Of a DNA stretch of 64,000 nucleotides, positions 37,349-49,624 are shown in pieces. The notes beneath the pieces were generated by a model, which was not told the DNA's origin, did no database searches, and saw only the letters and a list, made by a program, of their open reading frames with translations. Source of the DNA: Epiperipatus broadwayi (taxonomy: Eukaryota; Onychophora; Udeonychophora; Euonychophora; Peripatidae); the NCBI GenBank assembly GCA_028023455.1, contig JAQFVV010006216.1, forward strand, positions 2,992,877-3,056,876. The letters are read 5' to 3'. Numbering within the stretch: the stretch's first letter is position 1; each line of letters begins with the position of its first letter. The position numbers and the translations under genes are program-made.

Positions 37349-40300
37349 GTAAGTATTAAATTTATTTTTATTAAGTATTGTAGTTTATTTTTATAATATA
37401 GTTAGATTATATGTTTTAAATTCTTTAAAGAAACATTTTTTTAATTCATAGTTTTAAACTTTTATAAACAAATTAATTCAGATATTATGAATGTATTTTT
37501 AGAATTCTTTTTTAAAAAATCACATTTTATTTATTATTATATATGCAAGTAAATTAAGTCATCTATAAATTTTCTAAGTATTTTATTACATAACATGAAT
37601 TGCATGTTTTCCTAAATGCCCATATAATTTAATTATGTTATTAGTTATTTTATTTAGATCTGTGAATTATAAATTGCAAGATAGGTAGTTAAACTAAGTT
37701 TACCATTCAGTATAATAATAAATTTATAGAAGATTGTTGTTCATCTGATATGAAAACAGGTGTTGAACCAGATCACTATTAATATTTTGTTCTATTAAAT
37801 ATTATATTTCAAACCATAAATTTATATAAAAGAGATTTAAGCAATAAAATGAACAAAAATGTATAACTAACATTATATGAGTAGAAGATGTGGCACTTTC
37901 ATAGTCAACCTTATGTAGATCAATTAACTGATAATCACGTCTTTCCTTAAATTTTTATATAATTGCATATATTTATAGTTCCTATGTTTTATAAGTTCTT
38001 TAGCCAAGCTTTAAAATTTTTACTGTGATGTGTGATATATTTATGATAACATCCAAAATGTATACATACTATTTTTCTGTATGATGGTCGGTCATTACTG
38101 TCTAAATATTTTAATGCATTTCCATATTCAAAATGCTATAGTCTAAACATACGTATATGTGAGAATTCAGACTTTCTATTTGGAAAAAGTTTTTGGCATT
38201 TTTCTAAACAGAAAAATCTTAAGGGATAGCATTTATTTTTAACTTTAATTTGATCTTTAGTTTAAAATTTGACCTCAATATTTTTTTTTTATATCGATGT
38301 CTGTTTATTTAGACAAACCATTTCTCATATTTGAAAAATATTGGCAATAATTAAATTCTTTGTTGCATTTAAAAAAAAAAGTTTTACTACTAGATAACAA
38401 TGATCTCAATATTTATCACCATTTCTATGTTAATTGGCCTTCCGATAAGCAGGACTGTTTTGCACTGAATTAATATATTGTGTATATTCATTTTATGCTT
38501 TTCAAATTAATATCTTGAAAATTTCAATACATAAAGATTTTATAGCCAAATCAAATTTTCTATGTAATGGTATAGGACTGATATTAAGCAACAATGAATT
38601 AAAAAAAAAAAAAATCTAAATGGCTACATTGCAAAACAGATCTTTATATCACTAAGAATATTAAAAATATCTAAATGAAGCCACTCACATATAACTTAAT
38701 AATCTAGTGTCAGATCAATATAACTGTAATAATCTGAGTTCAGAATATTAAATTGGCAGAATTTTTCAAGTCATTAATTTGAATTGCATAATGTTATTAA
38801 TATAAACAAGTAAAGTCATAAAACTTTTGGAAATCATTTTTGTATGCGAGTTGCATTTGAATGGTATAAAAATTTCTTAAAAGTTTATAGCATTACTTTA
38901 AATATTGAGCTAAATGAATTCTACTAAAGGAACAGCAGCAATAGCATATAATCACTGATAGTAATTGTGGTATTAGTTGTAATATCTTATTGTCTACAAT
39001 TACTATACTTATACTTAAACCAAGAATTTAACATATATTGGATACTTTTTGGGGAATAACTTCATATATTGTATTTTAACAAACAATTACAAGTCATCTA
39101 AAAATATCTTCACTTTTTATCTCTAGATTAAAGATAGATAATCCTATCAAATTTTACCATTTTTATTTTTTTAGATTGTGATATTAATGCATAAATAATA
39201 TTGCCATAGGTATGCAAACTACAGAAAAAACTTCAGTCTCTCAAAAATATTCTGTATTTATTTATTTTTCGCTTAATATAGAAATTCCTTTTATTAAACA
39301 AATTGATTCCTTTTTCAATTTTATTATTATTATTATTATTATTATTGTATTATATATTATATTTGTTCAGATAATTTTGCGTCTGCAAATTGTTTTAAAA
39401 GATTTGAAATTTTGATAGCCTGAAAATTGTTTTGTTTGAATTAAAAAGTTTTATGCAACCCAAAAAAATTCATTGTTAAAAATCCCTGTTATATTGTATA
39501 AGCAAATTTGTGAAAGTTTCTGTAAACTTAATGATATATAGATTATCAAAGATAATGATATATGTTCAATGTGAATATACATTACCTAAAACAGAAACCA
39601 ATGAAAAATTCATTCACATAAACTGGAAGTAACAGAGAAACCTCATTATATTTTTTTCTTGTTATAAAAATGATTTTCTGGTAAAACTTTTATACATATA
39701 TTTTCTAATTCAAACTTCTTTATTTAAAGGGAGAGTGTTGCTGAAAGAATATAATTATGGGGCATTTAAAATATTTTGTGTATATGATGTGAACAGAATA
39801 AAGTGTGGGATCATTTCCATATAAATAACTAGAAACCTATACCCAATAATAATTTTTTTTATCTTAAGTTTAATTAGAAGTAAAAGGATGTCCTGTGAAG
39901 TCCTTTTTATTTCTAATCCAAGTTATTTTATAGATTTACATTCAGCTATTTTTATAAGTAACAAGATCTAGAAAACGTCTTCTTTTATATACCTAGAGAT
40001 TTGTAATTAAATATTTTCATGGATTTATTATGATGTAAACAAAGCAAAATCTGGTATTATTTCCATATAAATACCTAGAAATATGTTTAGCAGTAATGTT
40101 GCTAAGGAACTATCAATCACTATTCAGAGTTAGTTCCAAAGCTAAACCACTTTTACTCTAGTACAATATTCAATAATAGCTTTTGCTTTTGGGTAGGGGA
40201 GACCTTTTATTTTTAATTAAACTCAAAATAGAAAAGCTATTACTGGGTACTAGAATAAAAATCGTTTACTCTTGAGACTATCGATTGATGATTTGTGGCA

Positions 40301-40573
40301 GCATCACCACTAAACATATTTCTAATTATTTCCTGAAAATAACCCCATGCTTTAATAAATCAAAAAAAAATGTTTAAAAAATATAATACATATAAGTAGA
40401 CCATGAATAAATCTTGACTGATCAAATATAATTGTTTGTATTTAAAATGGATTATATTTATTATAGGAAATGCTGATTTTGGATCAATTTATATATCATA
40501 TATATTATAACAGTTTGAGAGTGTTTACTAGCTCTTAATGCTGCTTCAAAACAACTCATCTAATCATCTAATT
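37349..40573. other. XRN1 intron sequence without a recognised gene
   Basis: AT-rich. A (TTA)n microsatellite lies at about 39322-39348 inside the frame 39212-39415, which is therefore not credible. No element recognised. Confidence 0.5.
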
Positions 40574-41068
40574 CAGGGATGGGCAATTGTTTTGGCTCAG
40601 GGGCCACAGAGATTGGCGGACGGCTGCTTCGGGGGCCACTTTGTGGAAGCAAAGGTTAGCGGAGGGCCACACCTTTTTTTCATGACACAATAAACACCCT
40701 GTTTTATTCCCTGTATTACCAAAGAAATATTTGTTTGTCCATTCTTTATTAAACACATGACATTCATCACCGATTTTACATTTTTTCGGAGGGTTCGTGG
40801 TTACACTAAAGTTGGAAATATATATATTTGCTAATGCAAAGACAAAATTGAAATTAATCAGATCAATTGGAAAAGCACTGCACATCATACCTACACTGCG
40901 CATCCGTATTGACGTGGCCATCCTAGTGGAAAATATGAGACAAATCTTTGGTCGTGCACAAGAAGGAAATCTCAGTTCAAGGCGGATTTTTCTGATTGCC
41001 TTGCCGGGCCACATAAAAACTCTTAGCAGGAAGCATGTGGCCCTCGGGCCACTATTTGCCCATCCCTG
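40574..41068 (-). mobile_element. nonautonomous hAT element
   Basis: 495 bases, ends CAGGGATGGGCAA and TTGCCCATCCCTG (inverted), flanked by a perfect 8-base duplication ATCTAATT (40566-40573 and 41069-41076), the hallmark of hAT. Minus strand 41014-40574 keeps the N-terminal zinc-finger region of a hAT transposase: KCKIGDECHVFNKEWTNKYF then CLLCHEKK. The catalytic part and dimerisation domain are missing, so it is an internal-deletion derivative needing a transposase in trans. G+C is clearly above the surroundings. The plus-strand frame 40797-41069 is a shadow. Confidence 0.93.
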
Positions 41069-43806
41069 ATCTAATTCAAGAGTTCTACTATTATGGCATC
41101 AAAATCTAATTATCCTTCAACTTCTATATATATCAAGCAGCCACTTTGCATCTACAAAAATCAACAAATGTGACTATGCCACAACTCATACATATTGAGC
41201 TGTAATTGCGATATCAAAAATATAACTTCCAAGCCTAGTTCTTAATATGCTGCTTTAAAAGAAGTCAATTAATCAAGAGTTCTAATACTCTCAAAATTAA
41301 TATTATAGCCCAAGATTACATAAAGTCATGTTACTATAAAAGATTATCATTTCGAATAAGTGTTTCTTACTCAAATCAGATCTCTTAATCAAAATAAATC
41401 TTTCGGAAACAAATCAAATCTCAGGATTCTTATCAATAAATTCTCCAATAAATATATAAAATCTTATTCTTCATTTGAAGTTTTTATTTAAACCTTGAAT
41501 GTGATCTTAGTAAATAATTATAAGATATGATCCATGGATAATATTTTAATACAATAAATAAAGTTTATTTTCCTCTGATATAAAAATAATTATAAAACAA
41601 TCTAGGATGCTATTTGTGATGATATGAGAGTAGGAAAGGAATTTTGTTGCTACCCATATATTACACAAAAGCTTCTTTTATAATCTTAATCAAAATAAAA
41701 TAATATAATATTATTAATGAAGGATATTACTGAAAAACATCAGCAATATAAATTTCAATAAAGTGACTTTTATAATCTTCTTGTACTCTTATACCTTAAT
41801 ATTAAAATATATGTGTGATTTTGGGTTTTTGAGAATGCAGATGATGATAAAGATATAAGCTCTTACATTTATTATAAATCCAGCTTTTCATTCCCGTATG
41901 TCACAGTATGAAATATATTTAATAATATTAAGAAATAAATCTTACCATTATTAATAATGTTGAATTTGTAAGAAGAGGTATAATTTCACAACCACATAAA
42001 ATAATATAAGTTTAAGCATAAAATATTTTATCCATGTTTTTAAACACATCATTCAGGCAGATCAATACATCAACATTCTTAAACTGCACTTATGATATCA
42101 AGAGCAAAATAAAGGCATGTTTGTCATGATGCATGACTTCAAAAAATATTCATCAAGATGAACATCAAAGAATATAAAAGAAAGGCATTATGATTGAATA
42201 GACTCAGAAATAAAGATTTATCCAAAAGTGCACATTAAGAATTAGGACTTTGTCTCTAATCTTAATAAATATACTAAGAATAAACCACAAAAGATTGCCT
42301 AAAATATAACATCATTGACTGCCTGCCACATCTCACAAGGATGATAAGAATAATGTCTGAAAATAGGGTTAATGGCAATAACAAACATGATATGAAAATC
42401 GATAAAATATAATAATTATAACAAAAGATTACTAGTCATATAAATTATGACTTAATAATTTAATAAAAAAAATATACATCTACTTTACTAATTCTTCGAT
42501 CATATAGAATGGATATGTTATCATTTGATTATATTTCAAAACATTAATATTCTGAGAACTCTCATAATAAACATATTACAGATCATAGTTAAATAATTAA
42601 TATGCAATATCATCAATATAATACACATGTAAATAAAACTATAATTAAATATTATAATCCTTTTATCATTTAATACTTCATAAGCCCTTGAATCTTTGAT
42701 TTCACTATCCTTTTTCAGTACAACAGTTCCAGTAATGAGTTCTTGGACATGTTGAAGATTTATTAAAGTATTCTAATGATATAAATATTAAATATTGGCA
42801 AAACAATTAATTAAAATTTGAGGCATTTATAATTTGCGAGCACTGACATAATTTGAAAAGTCATTCAATTTATTGAAATAACATGATGATAATAACTTAT
42901 AATTCCTTTTGAAGGAATTCAAATATAAAACAATGAAAAGTAGAAAGCATAATATTTCAGACAGCATGAAGATAATGCGAAGATTAAATCAACAAAAATA
43001 TTTATACAGAATACATTCTAAGTTTCTTTGAAATAATATGAAGTTCTATAAATAGTGGTAGTTTATTGAGAGCACAATACTTATTTTCAGTTATTTGAAA
43101 TTCATAATAAAGAGTATTATATTCATTTGAAAGGAATACATACATTGTAATAAACAGTGAGTGTATTTTATATTATTTTATCTTTGATAGACAGATAAAA
43201 TATTTAATAGCAATAAATAATTCATCAGGAACACAGCAATCTTTTAAAAGCAAACTCATAAAATTATAAGCCAATTGTAAAATGCACAGAATAGGTTTTA
43301 TGCATTATTTTATATTTCACTAGCGATAAAATAATCAAAAGCAATAAATTACATTAAAGCATAAATATTTATTCTGTATTTCCAGAAAACAAAATATTTC
43401 CTTACAATGCAATATTTTATTATGTCTATCTCCTTTGAAGGCAAAATGTATGAATATGAAATTAATCCATTTATAATATATTTAAAAATATAACATAATT
43501 CATAAAAAATGCAATATATTCATTCTGTAATTTTATAAACAAAGTCATATAAAATTCTGAAGCAATAATAAAAATAGAATAATTTGCTTTTAGACAAATG
43601 CTTTCATAATTTTATAATTATTATTCCACAGTGGTGTTTATCATTTATAATATCTGCCAGTTGCTTAAATGAGAATCTTTTGTGAACAATAATAACACTG
43701 GTCACCATTTGCAAAATATAGTCCATAATTCATTGTAGAGTAAAGTATAATAAACTTAGTTAAAATTAATCAAAGTTTTGGTATTCAATATTTTTAAAAG
43801 TCTTAA
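41069..43806. other. XRN1 intron sequence without a recognised gene
   Basis: AT-rich with many AATATT/CATTA words. No exon, element end or RNA gene recognised. Confidence 0.5.
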
Positions 43807-44895
43807 CCCTTTAACTGATTCTTTTAACTTATTTAACAGAGTTAATCTTTGTCTAATTTTTGTATTGGTCCACTACTTAAATCTAAGAACAATATTATTC
43901 GCCAGTTTCATTTCCAGTCGGTTTTTATTGTTAAAATATTAATCTAAAATATACAGAATTTTTTTAATTCAGCTTCTAAAAATTGAATAATTTTAGATTC
44001 AAATTGGTTAAATGTAACGAAAAATTAAAAATAATTTTAATAACTGAAGAAAAAATGTTTAAAAAATAGCCAGTGGTAAAACAAAAGAATTATATTTGAA
44101 CCAGTCACTGGTGTCATTATTCAATTTTTACCTGTCAAAATAATTTACTTTTCTGAAGAGTTATCATTCCCAACTTATTTTTCTTGTAAAAATGATTATA
44201 TTTACGAGCTTATTTTTTTTGTAATATTAAAAATTTTTTGAATCAGACTTTATATTTTGATAAAGTAATGTAAAATCTTATTTATGAATGTAAAAAATTA
44301 CGATAAATACAATTATTTACTTCAAAATACGAATGCGTAAAAGATTTTATTTTGATTTATTTAGAACCGCCTACTATTCAAATTAGAGTTGCTACCTTAT
44401 AAACAACTCTTTTCAAAAATGATTATATTCACGAGTTTATTTTTCCAATATTAAAAATTTTCCAAATCAAACTTTATATTTCGATAAAGTAATGTAAAAT
44501 CTTATTTATGAATGTAAAAAATTACAATAAATATAATTATTTACATCAAAATCAATTACGAACGTGTAGAACATCTTGGTTTAGTTTCTGAATTTGTCAT
44601 TTAGAAACACTCCTACAAGACAATTTCCAGATTTGGTAGATATCTAATCAGATAAAAGATACTGTATAGCTAGCATGAAAAATTGATTTTCTTTTTAAAA
44701 ATATAACGCTATATGCGGATGTTTTTAGAACTACAATTTTTAAATTTTGAATTTCCTATAAAATAAGCCTACAATGAAGAAATTATGACCAAAATTGACC
44801 AAGAGATGGCACATGCTACATCCAAAAACCGTATTTTGTATTTTTGTGGCCATTAAATTAGCTACGGAATCTAAACGAAATAAACAACTTAAAGG
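43807..44895 (-). mobile_element. TTAA-type nonautonomous element, copy 2
   Basis: 1089 bases flanked by TTAA on both sides (43803-43806, 44896-44899), with ends CCCTTTAACTG and CAACTTAAAGG (imperfect inverted repeats). TTAA target duplications and CCC/CCT starts are typical of the piggyBac superfamily. An internal tandem repeat of about 225 bases is present (two AAAAATGATTATATT starts near 44192 and 44417). No transposase remains. Shown in reverse orientation to 19215-20495. Confidence 0.7.
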
Positions 44896-45465
44896 TTAAT
44901 TCCAGTTAATTTTAGCATGATTAAACAAGCAGTTGAATGTAATAAAAGTTTAAACAATATAATTATACTTTTCATAAAATTTCCTACTATTACAAAGCAT
45001 TGCAACAGTATATAACTTTTATAATTATGCATTGTTCGAGCTTTCCAAATGGTATATATATTGAGATTGTGTAGAGTAATGGACAGGTCAAAGCTAGAGG
45101 CCCAACCATATAATTACTTTAGACTATCATGGCTTAAACTTTATAAAAATAATAAGTAATTATAAAAAAAATTATTTAAAAAAACGATTTAGAAAAACAA
45201 TGAAGTATCAAAATTACACAGGTCAGAGCTTAAATATGGTATGTCAGGTGATAGATGACTAATTAAATGATTGACAATGAGGGTGTTAATCAATAATTAA
45301 TTTATGCAATCTAATTTAGTTGATAAGTCAAATATGCTAAAATTAACTTTTTACTTATATTGTCTGGAAATTGTAGGCAAAACAATAAATATTACATACA
45401 TTTTATCAATTATTTAATAAATGAAAATATTATAGCAGTAAATAATACATTTATTTAAATATATA

Positions 45466-47737
45466 TTGTAACGAGCACAGACGTTCGTTACATTGTTTTT
45501 TTTTTATATATATATTATTAAACAAGTTAAAATAAAAAGTTCGCATTTAAAAACTTTCTTTAAAAATTGAAATTAAAATATCGTCTTAAACTCTTATATA
45601 TTAAGTCGCACAGATAATGAAAAATTATTAAAATAAAATTTTTATTAAAGAAAAAGGTATTTTTTAAAACTAAATTTTAAAAAAGATTTGGAGATAAAAT
45701 TATATCTTTAAATTTGTCTTGAAATATATTTTTGATTTGGAAAACAGGGTAATTAATTAGAAATGGAAATGATTGTTAATTAGTTAAATTAAAACCAGCC
45801 TTGAGCATTTAAATGTAATAACCTCAGTCAGATAGAAAAAAAAACAATTGAAACTGATTAGCCAATGAAAGAAATCCATTTGGGAAATCGGACCTCAGCG
45901 AAAGAATCATCACTCCATGACGCAATGTTAATTCAATCCTTGACATTAATATAAAAAGGACAGGTTTTGGAAAGCTTGGTGGTTAGTGAATGAGGAGTGA
46001 TTGATTATTGACGATGTAACAGCTGGGTGTTAGTGCTGGGGGGATTGAAAAAGACGCACAGCTTCAATCCCTTCAGTTCTGTAAGAAAGGAAGAAGAATG
46101 GGCCATCGTTTCTTCATTGAGGACAAATTACACTAAAAAAAATATATATATATAATAAAAATCTCCAAAGGATAAATAAATCGATCAACCGGATACAAAT
46201 CTTCGGACGACGTGGGAATTCACGTGCAAACGGCAAGGAATATACGAAGATGAACTATTTCAATAACCGTAAGACTTTAAAATTTATGAACAGTAAATTA
46301 AAAACTTTCCAGATTTAAATGATTTCAATATTATTCTATCTGACCAACATTATTTTATTAATTAGTTATAATTTTATTTAATGTATTTAATTTGTAAAAT
46401 CATTTCCATTTATTTATTTATTTATGTAATTTTGTTCTGTAAGTTTTATTATGATTTTTGTTTTCCGTTAAATTAATTATAAAAATGTTAAACTTAAGTC
46501 GGGCGTGAATGGCTGTATCGATTTGTAAAGATATATTAAGGGAGGGTAATCTTGGGTTGTTCATTTCGTAGTTGAATTGGTTCAATGGATTGGATATATT
46601 TATGTAATTAGTAGGTGTAATATGAGATCCGCTACGGGCAGGATTATAGATATACGCCACACACCCTCTGTTTGCCTATGGATGGGTTTGTAAGTCGGCA
46701 GAATACCGCAGCCCATTCCTATGGAGTTTTTAGTTTATTGATCTACTTGCCCACAGATGTCACATCCCTGTGGGTGGAGAGTCAATGTCGTTTTTCTTTC
46801 TTCATATTGTTCAGATGTACATTCCTGACAATATTGTTGTGTTGTCGTATCATGCTACATTGAATACATGAATGTATCAGATGGATTGGCGCCAGTTGAT
46901 TGCGAAATGTGTTGCCTAAGGTTAAGTAGGGATAGAATATTTTATTTTTAAATGCAAATCTATGTAGTCGATTCAGGCTCGATCCTAAATAAAACTATTA
47001 AATTTAAGTTGTTTATAGACGCTTGCATGGATTGTTTATCGGTTAGGTATGTTTTGGGTTTTCATATTTGATCAAAATATATAGACATTCGATAAATAAT
47101 GATACCTTACGGTGAGTGTCTCTAATGTATTTATTCGGATGTCCTTTAAGTTATTGGGGACGATGCAAGTATCTTACGATGAATACTAGAGGGTTTCTTA
47201 TAATTCCCTATGCAATTGTCAGTAATCAATAATTTTGTATTTTGATCGTTTATGTTTACTTTGAAATGTTTTTGACCGTTGAAATCTATGTAACCGATCT
47301 ATAGCAACTTATTATAACAAGCTTTTATAATCCCATCTGTGCGAACTTGATTAAAAATGTAAATTTATAATATAATAGTAACTCAATGTAAATTAAAGTA
47401 AAATCAAAGTTAAAAATAATGTTAAATGTTTAAATGTAAATCACTAAAATAATTTTAAACCTTATATATATGTGCATAAATAAATCTGTTTGTATGATAA
47501 TTACTGGCAGTGGCTTACTTCATTCTTTTATATACTAGTAAATGATTATTAAATCTCTGCTATTCCACTGAGCTAGTGACAATGGGCTAACGATCTAAAT
47601 ATGTAAATGAAATGGAATCCTAACAGCGCGTATCTGCCTACTCTATAAATTTTTCTAGGCTCAAATGCCTAGATGGCGCCCTTTGGTAGTGCGGTGCGGT
47701 GCGATGCGATCTCATCACTTCGTTTGGATCGTTATAA
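45466..47737 (+). mobile_element. solo-LTR-like element, copy 2
   Basis: 2.27 kb unit with the same ends (TTGTAACG and CGTTATAA), the same ATAT flanks and the same strand as 12871-14987. The start forms a short inverted repeat (TGTAACG then CGTTACA within 30 bases) in both copies. TATAAAAAGG is at 45950-45959. Module B (46487-about 46990) precedes module A (46998-47345), the reverse of copy 1. A shared end block (CACTGAGCTAGTGAC, CTAGATGGCGCCC) closes both. The frames 46418-46660 and 46672-46863 are incidental. Confidence 0.55.
45950..45959 (+). promoter_or_regulatory. TATA box of the LTR-like element, copy 2
   Basis: TATAAAAAGG, about 485 bases from the element start, matching the place of the TATA box in copy 1. 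Confidence 0.45.
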
Positions 47738-48284
47738 TATATTAATATTCTCAGAATATTAACTTTATATAATTTTTTTTTTTTAAAACATTAGTTGTAA
47801 ATCATTAAGACAACTTATTAAATGATTCATTACTTTTACTATGCAGAGAATTTATTTAACAGAAAATAAACTATATAAAATATTTTTTTTAAAATTATAT
47901 TAGCAAAAATATCTAGCATAAAGTTCTGTAAATATATCTTACATTTACAATATATATATATGTTTTTTTAGAGTATGTGGGCTTATTATTATTGATGTTG
48001 CATAAAAGTGCAATGTTTTTTTTTGAGGCTATTATAAGTCTCTCTGTCATATATTTTGTGTTTTTACAATGATTCTAGATCTATTTTATTTTTAATAAAT
48101 AAATATTCTAAACTGATATTGTCAGATTTTTTATTATTTTTAACTTTTTATTAATTTTGCTAAGATTTCAATTGTTCCTTTGGAATCATCCTTGATCAAA
48201 ATCAAGTGAATTAAATGTTAGATATTATTTATGTAAAATTGCATATGTTATGTGCACTATAAAACTTCATATAAAATAGCAGTA

Positions 48285-49355
48285 CGCCTGGGTCTCTTTT
48301 TACGCGGACTTATTTAACATGATTTCGAAGTTAGGCGATTTGTGTTTTACTGGAAGTTGAACTCCGATAATGCGCTATTACTTTAAGTAATAAATTTTGC
48401 GCACTTACGTTATATTGAAAGTAATAGCACATTATTGGAATTCGACTTTCATCTTAGTAATTTCAATATTTTCAGTGCTTTATAATAGTAAGATTTTATG
48501 CAATAATGAAATTAAAATCATAATTTCCACATTTTATATATACACACATTAAAATTTTACAAGATTATAATGTAAATTTGTTCAAACATTGTACGTGTTA
48601 ATTTTGCATTTTAAATCACATTCTGTTTTTGCTTTTTAAAAAAAAAAACGTAATCAATTATTAATCATTTAGTGTCCACAAGTTTATTTTTAAAAGGTCA
48701 GTAATAGCAATGGCCACAATTAAATTTGACAATTAAAAATTAAAATCAGATTTTTAATTGTAATTAACAATTTAATAATTACTTACTGCGACTTGAAATT
48801 AATGTGAAATTTGATTTTTAAACAGAATTGAAAATTAAAGACAAAAATAAGAATTTAATTTTTAGTTGTTAGTTTCATAAACAATTAGTAAAATCATCGT
48901 CTCAAAGATTAATTACTAATTATGTTGTCACCAGAAAACCACTGTTACAACATGAGTGTGAAGTTGGCGCTAGTTGTTTGCAAACGAATGTGTTTTTTGG
49001 CAAATAGCTATAATAATTAAAACGTGTATAAAAATGTAAATTACTGTACTGTAAATTATACATAAAAATATATTATTTTGAATAAAATTAAGTATTATAG
49101 TTAAAAAAAGTTTGTCTTGTATCAATTTTTTTCAAATTTGAAATTTTTTATTAGTCATATTTTATTTCCTTATTTTTTTTTTTTTTGCGCGAATTTTAAA
49201 GTAATTTTACGTTGGTGCTTTGCTTTTACGCGAATTTTGAAAAATCACAGACCGCATCCCCCCTTTTTTAATGTAAGTTACATCTATTTTTGCGCGATTT
49301 CGTTTGCGCGTGTTTTCTGAGGAACCTATCTATCGCGTAAAACGAGACCCAGGTG
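48285..49355 (+). mobile_element. pogo/Tigger-like nonautonomous DNA transposon, copy 2
   Basis: 1071 bases between TA dinucleotides (48283-48284, 49356-49357). Ends read C(G/A)CCTGGGTCTC at the left and GAGACCCAGGTG at the right. Opposite orientation to 32314-33466. The plus strand near 48905-48985 encodes QRLITNYVV and VGASC, the same transposase tail as copy 1, with further deletion. The frame 49117-49320 is not a gene. Confidence 0.85.
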
Positions 49356-49455
49356 TATACAATTTTACTGTATGCTTTATATTATATTTATTATTATAAT
49401 CATGTATGTTTTTGTAAAATACTTATATAAGTATATCTAAATATTAATCAAAATA

Positions 49456-49624
49456 TAAAAATACTAATAAAAAACTCAATTACTGCTCTAAAGCTGCTTT
49501 AATATTTCAATCAGCAGACTGATTTTCATTAGAAAGCACAGAAAGATGAAAACCAGTCTGCTGGTTGAAATATTAAAACAGCTTTATGGAGAAGTAATTG
49601 TGTGTTTTTTATTAGTATTTTTAT
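49456..49624. repeat. 169-base near-palindromic hairpin (small MITE or foldback)
   Basis: Two arms of about 78 bases around a short A/G-rich loop. The left arm contains AAAGCTGCTTTAATATTTCA and CAGCAGACTGATTTTCAT; the right arm holds their near-perfect reverse complements, and both outer ends read AAAAATACTAATAAAAAAC as inverted copies. The structure is far longer than chance pairing of AT-rich DNA. Likely a miniature inverted-repeat element. Confidence 0.8.

Noticed and set aside
40797-41069. plus-strand 90-residue ORF
   Set aside because: Lies within the hAT element and runs through its terminal repeat; the recognisable transposase remnant is on the other strand.
46418-46863. small ORFs on both strands
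   Set aside because: They fall within module B of the LTR-like element and show no domain.
49117-49320. 67-residue ORF
   Set aside because: Runs through the terminal region of the Tigger-like element.
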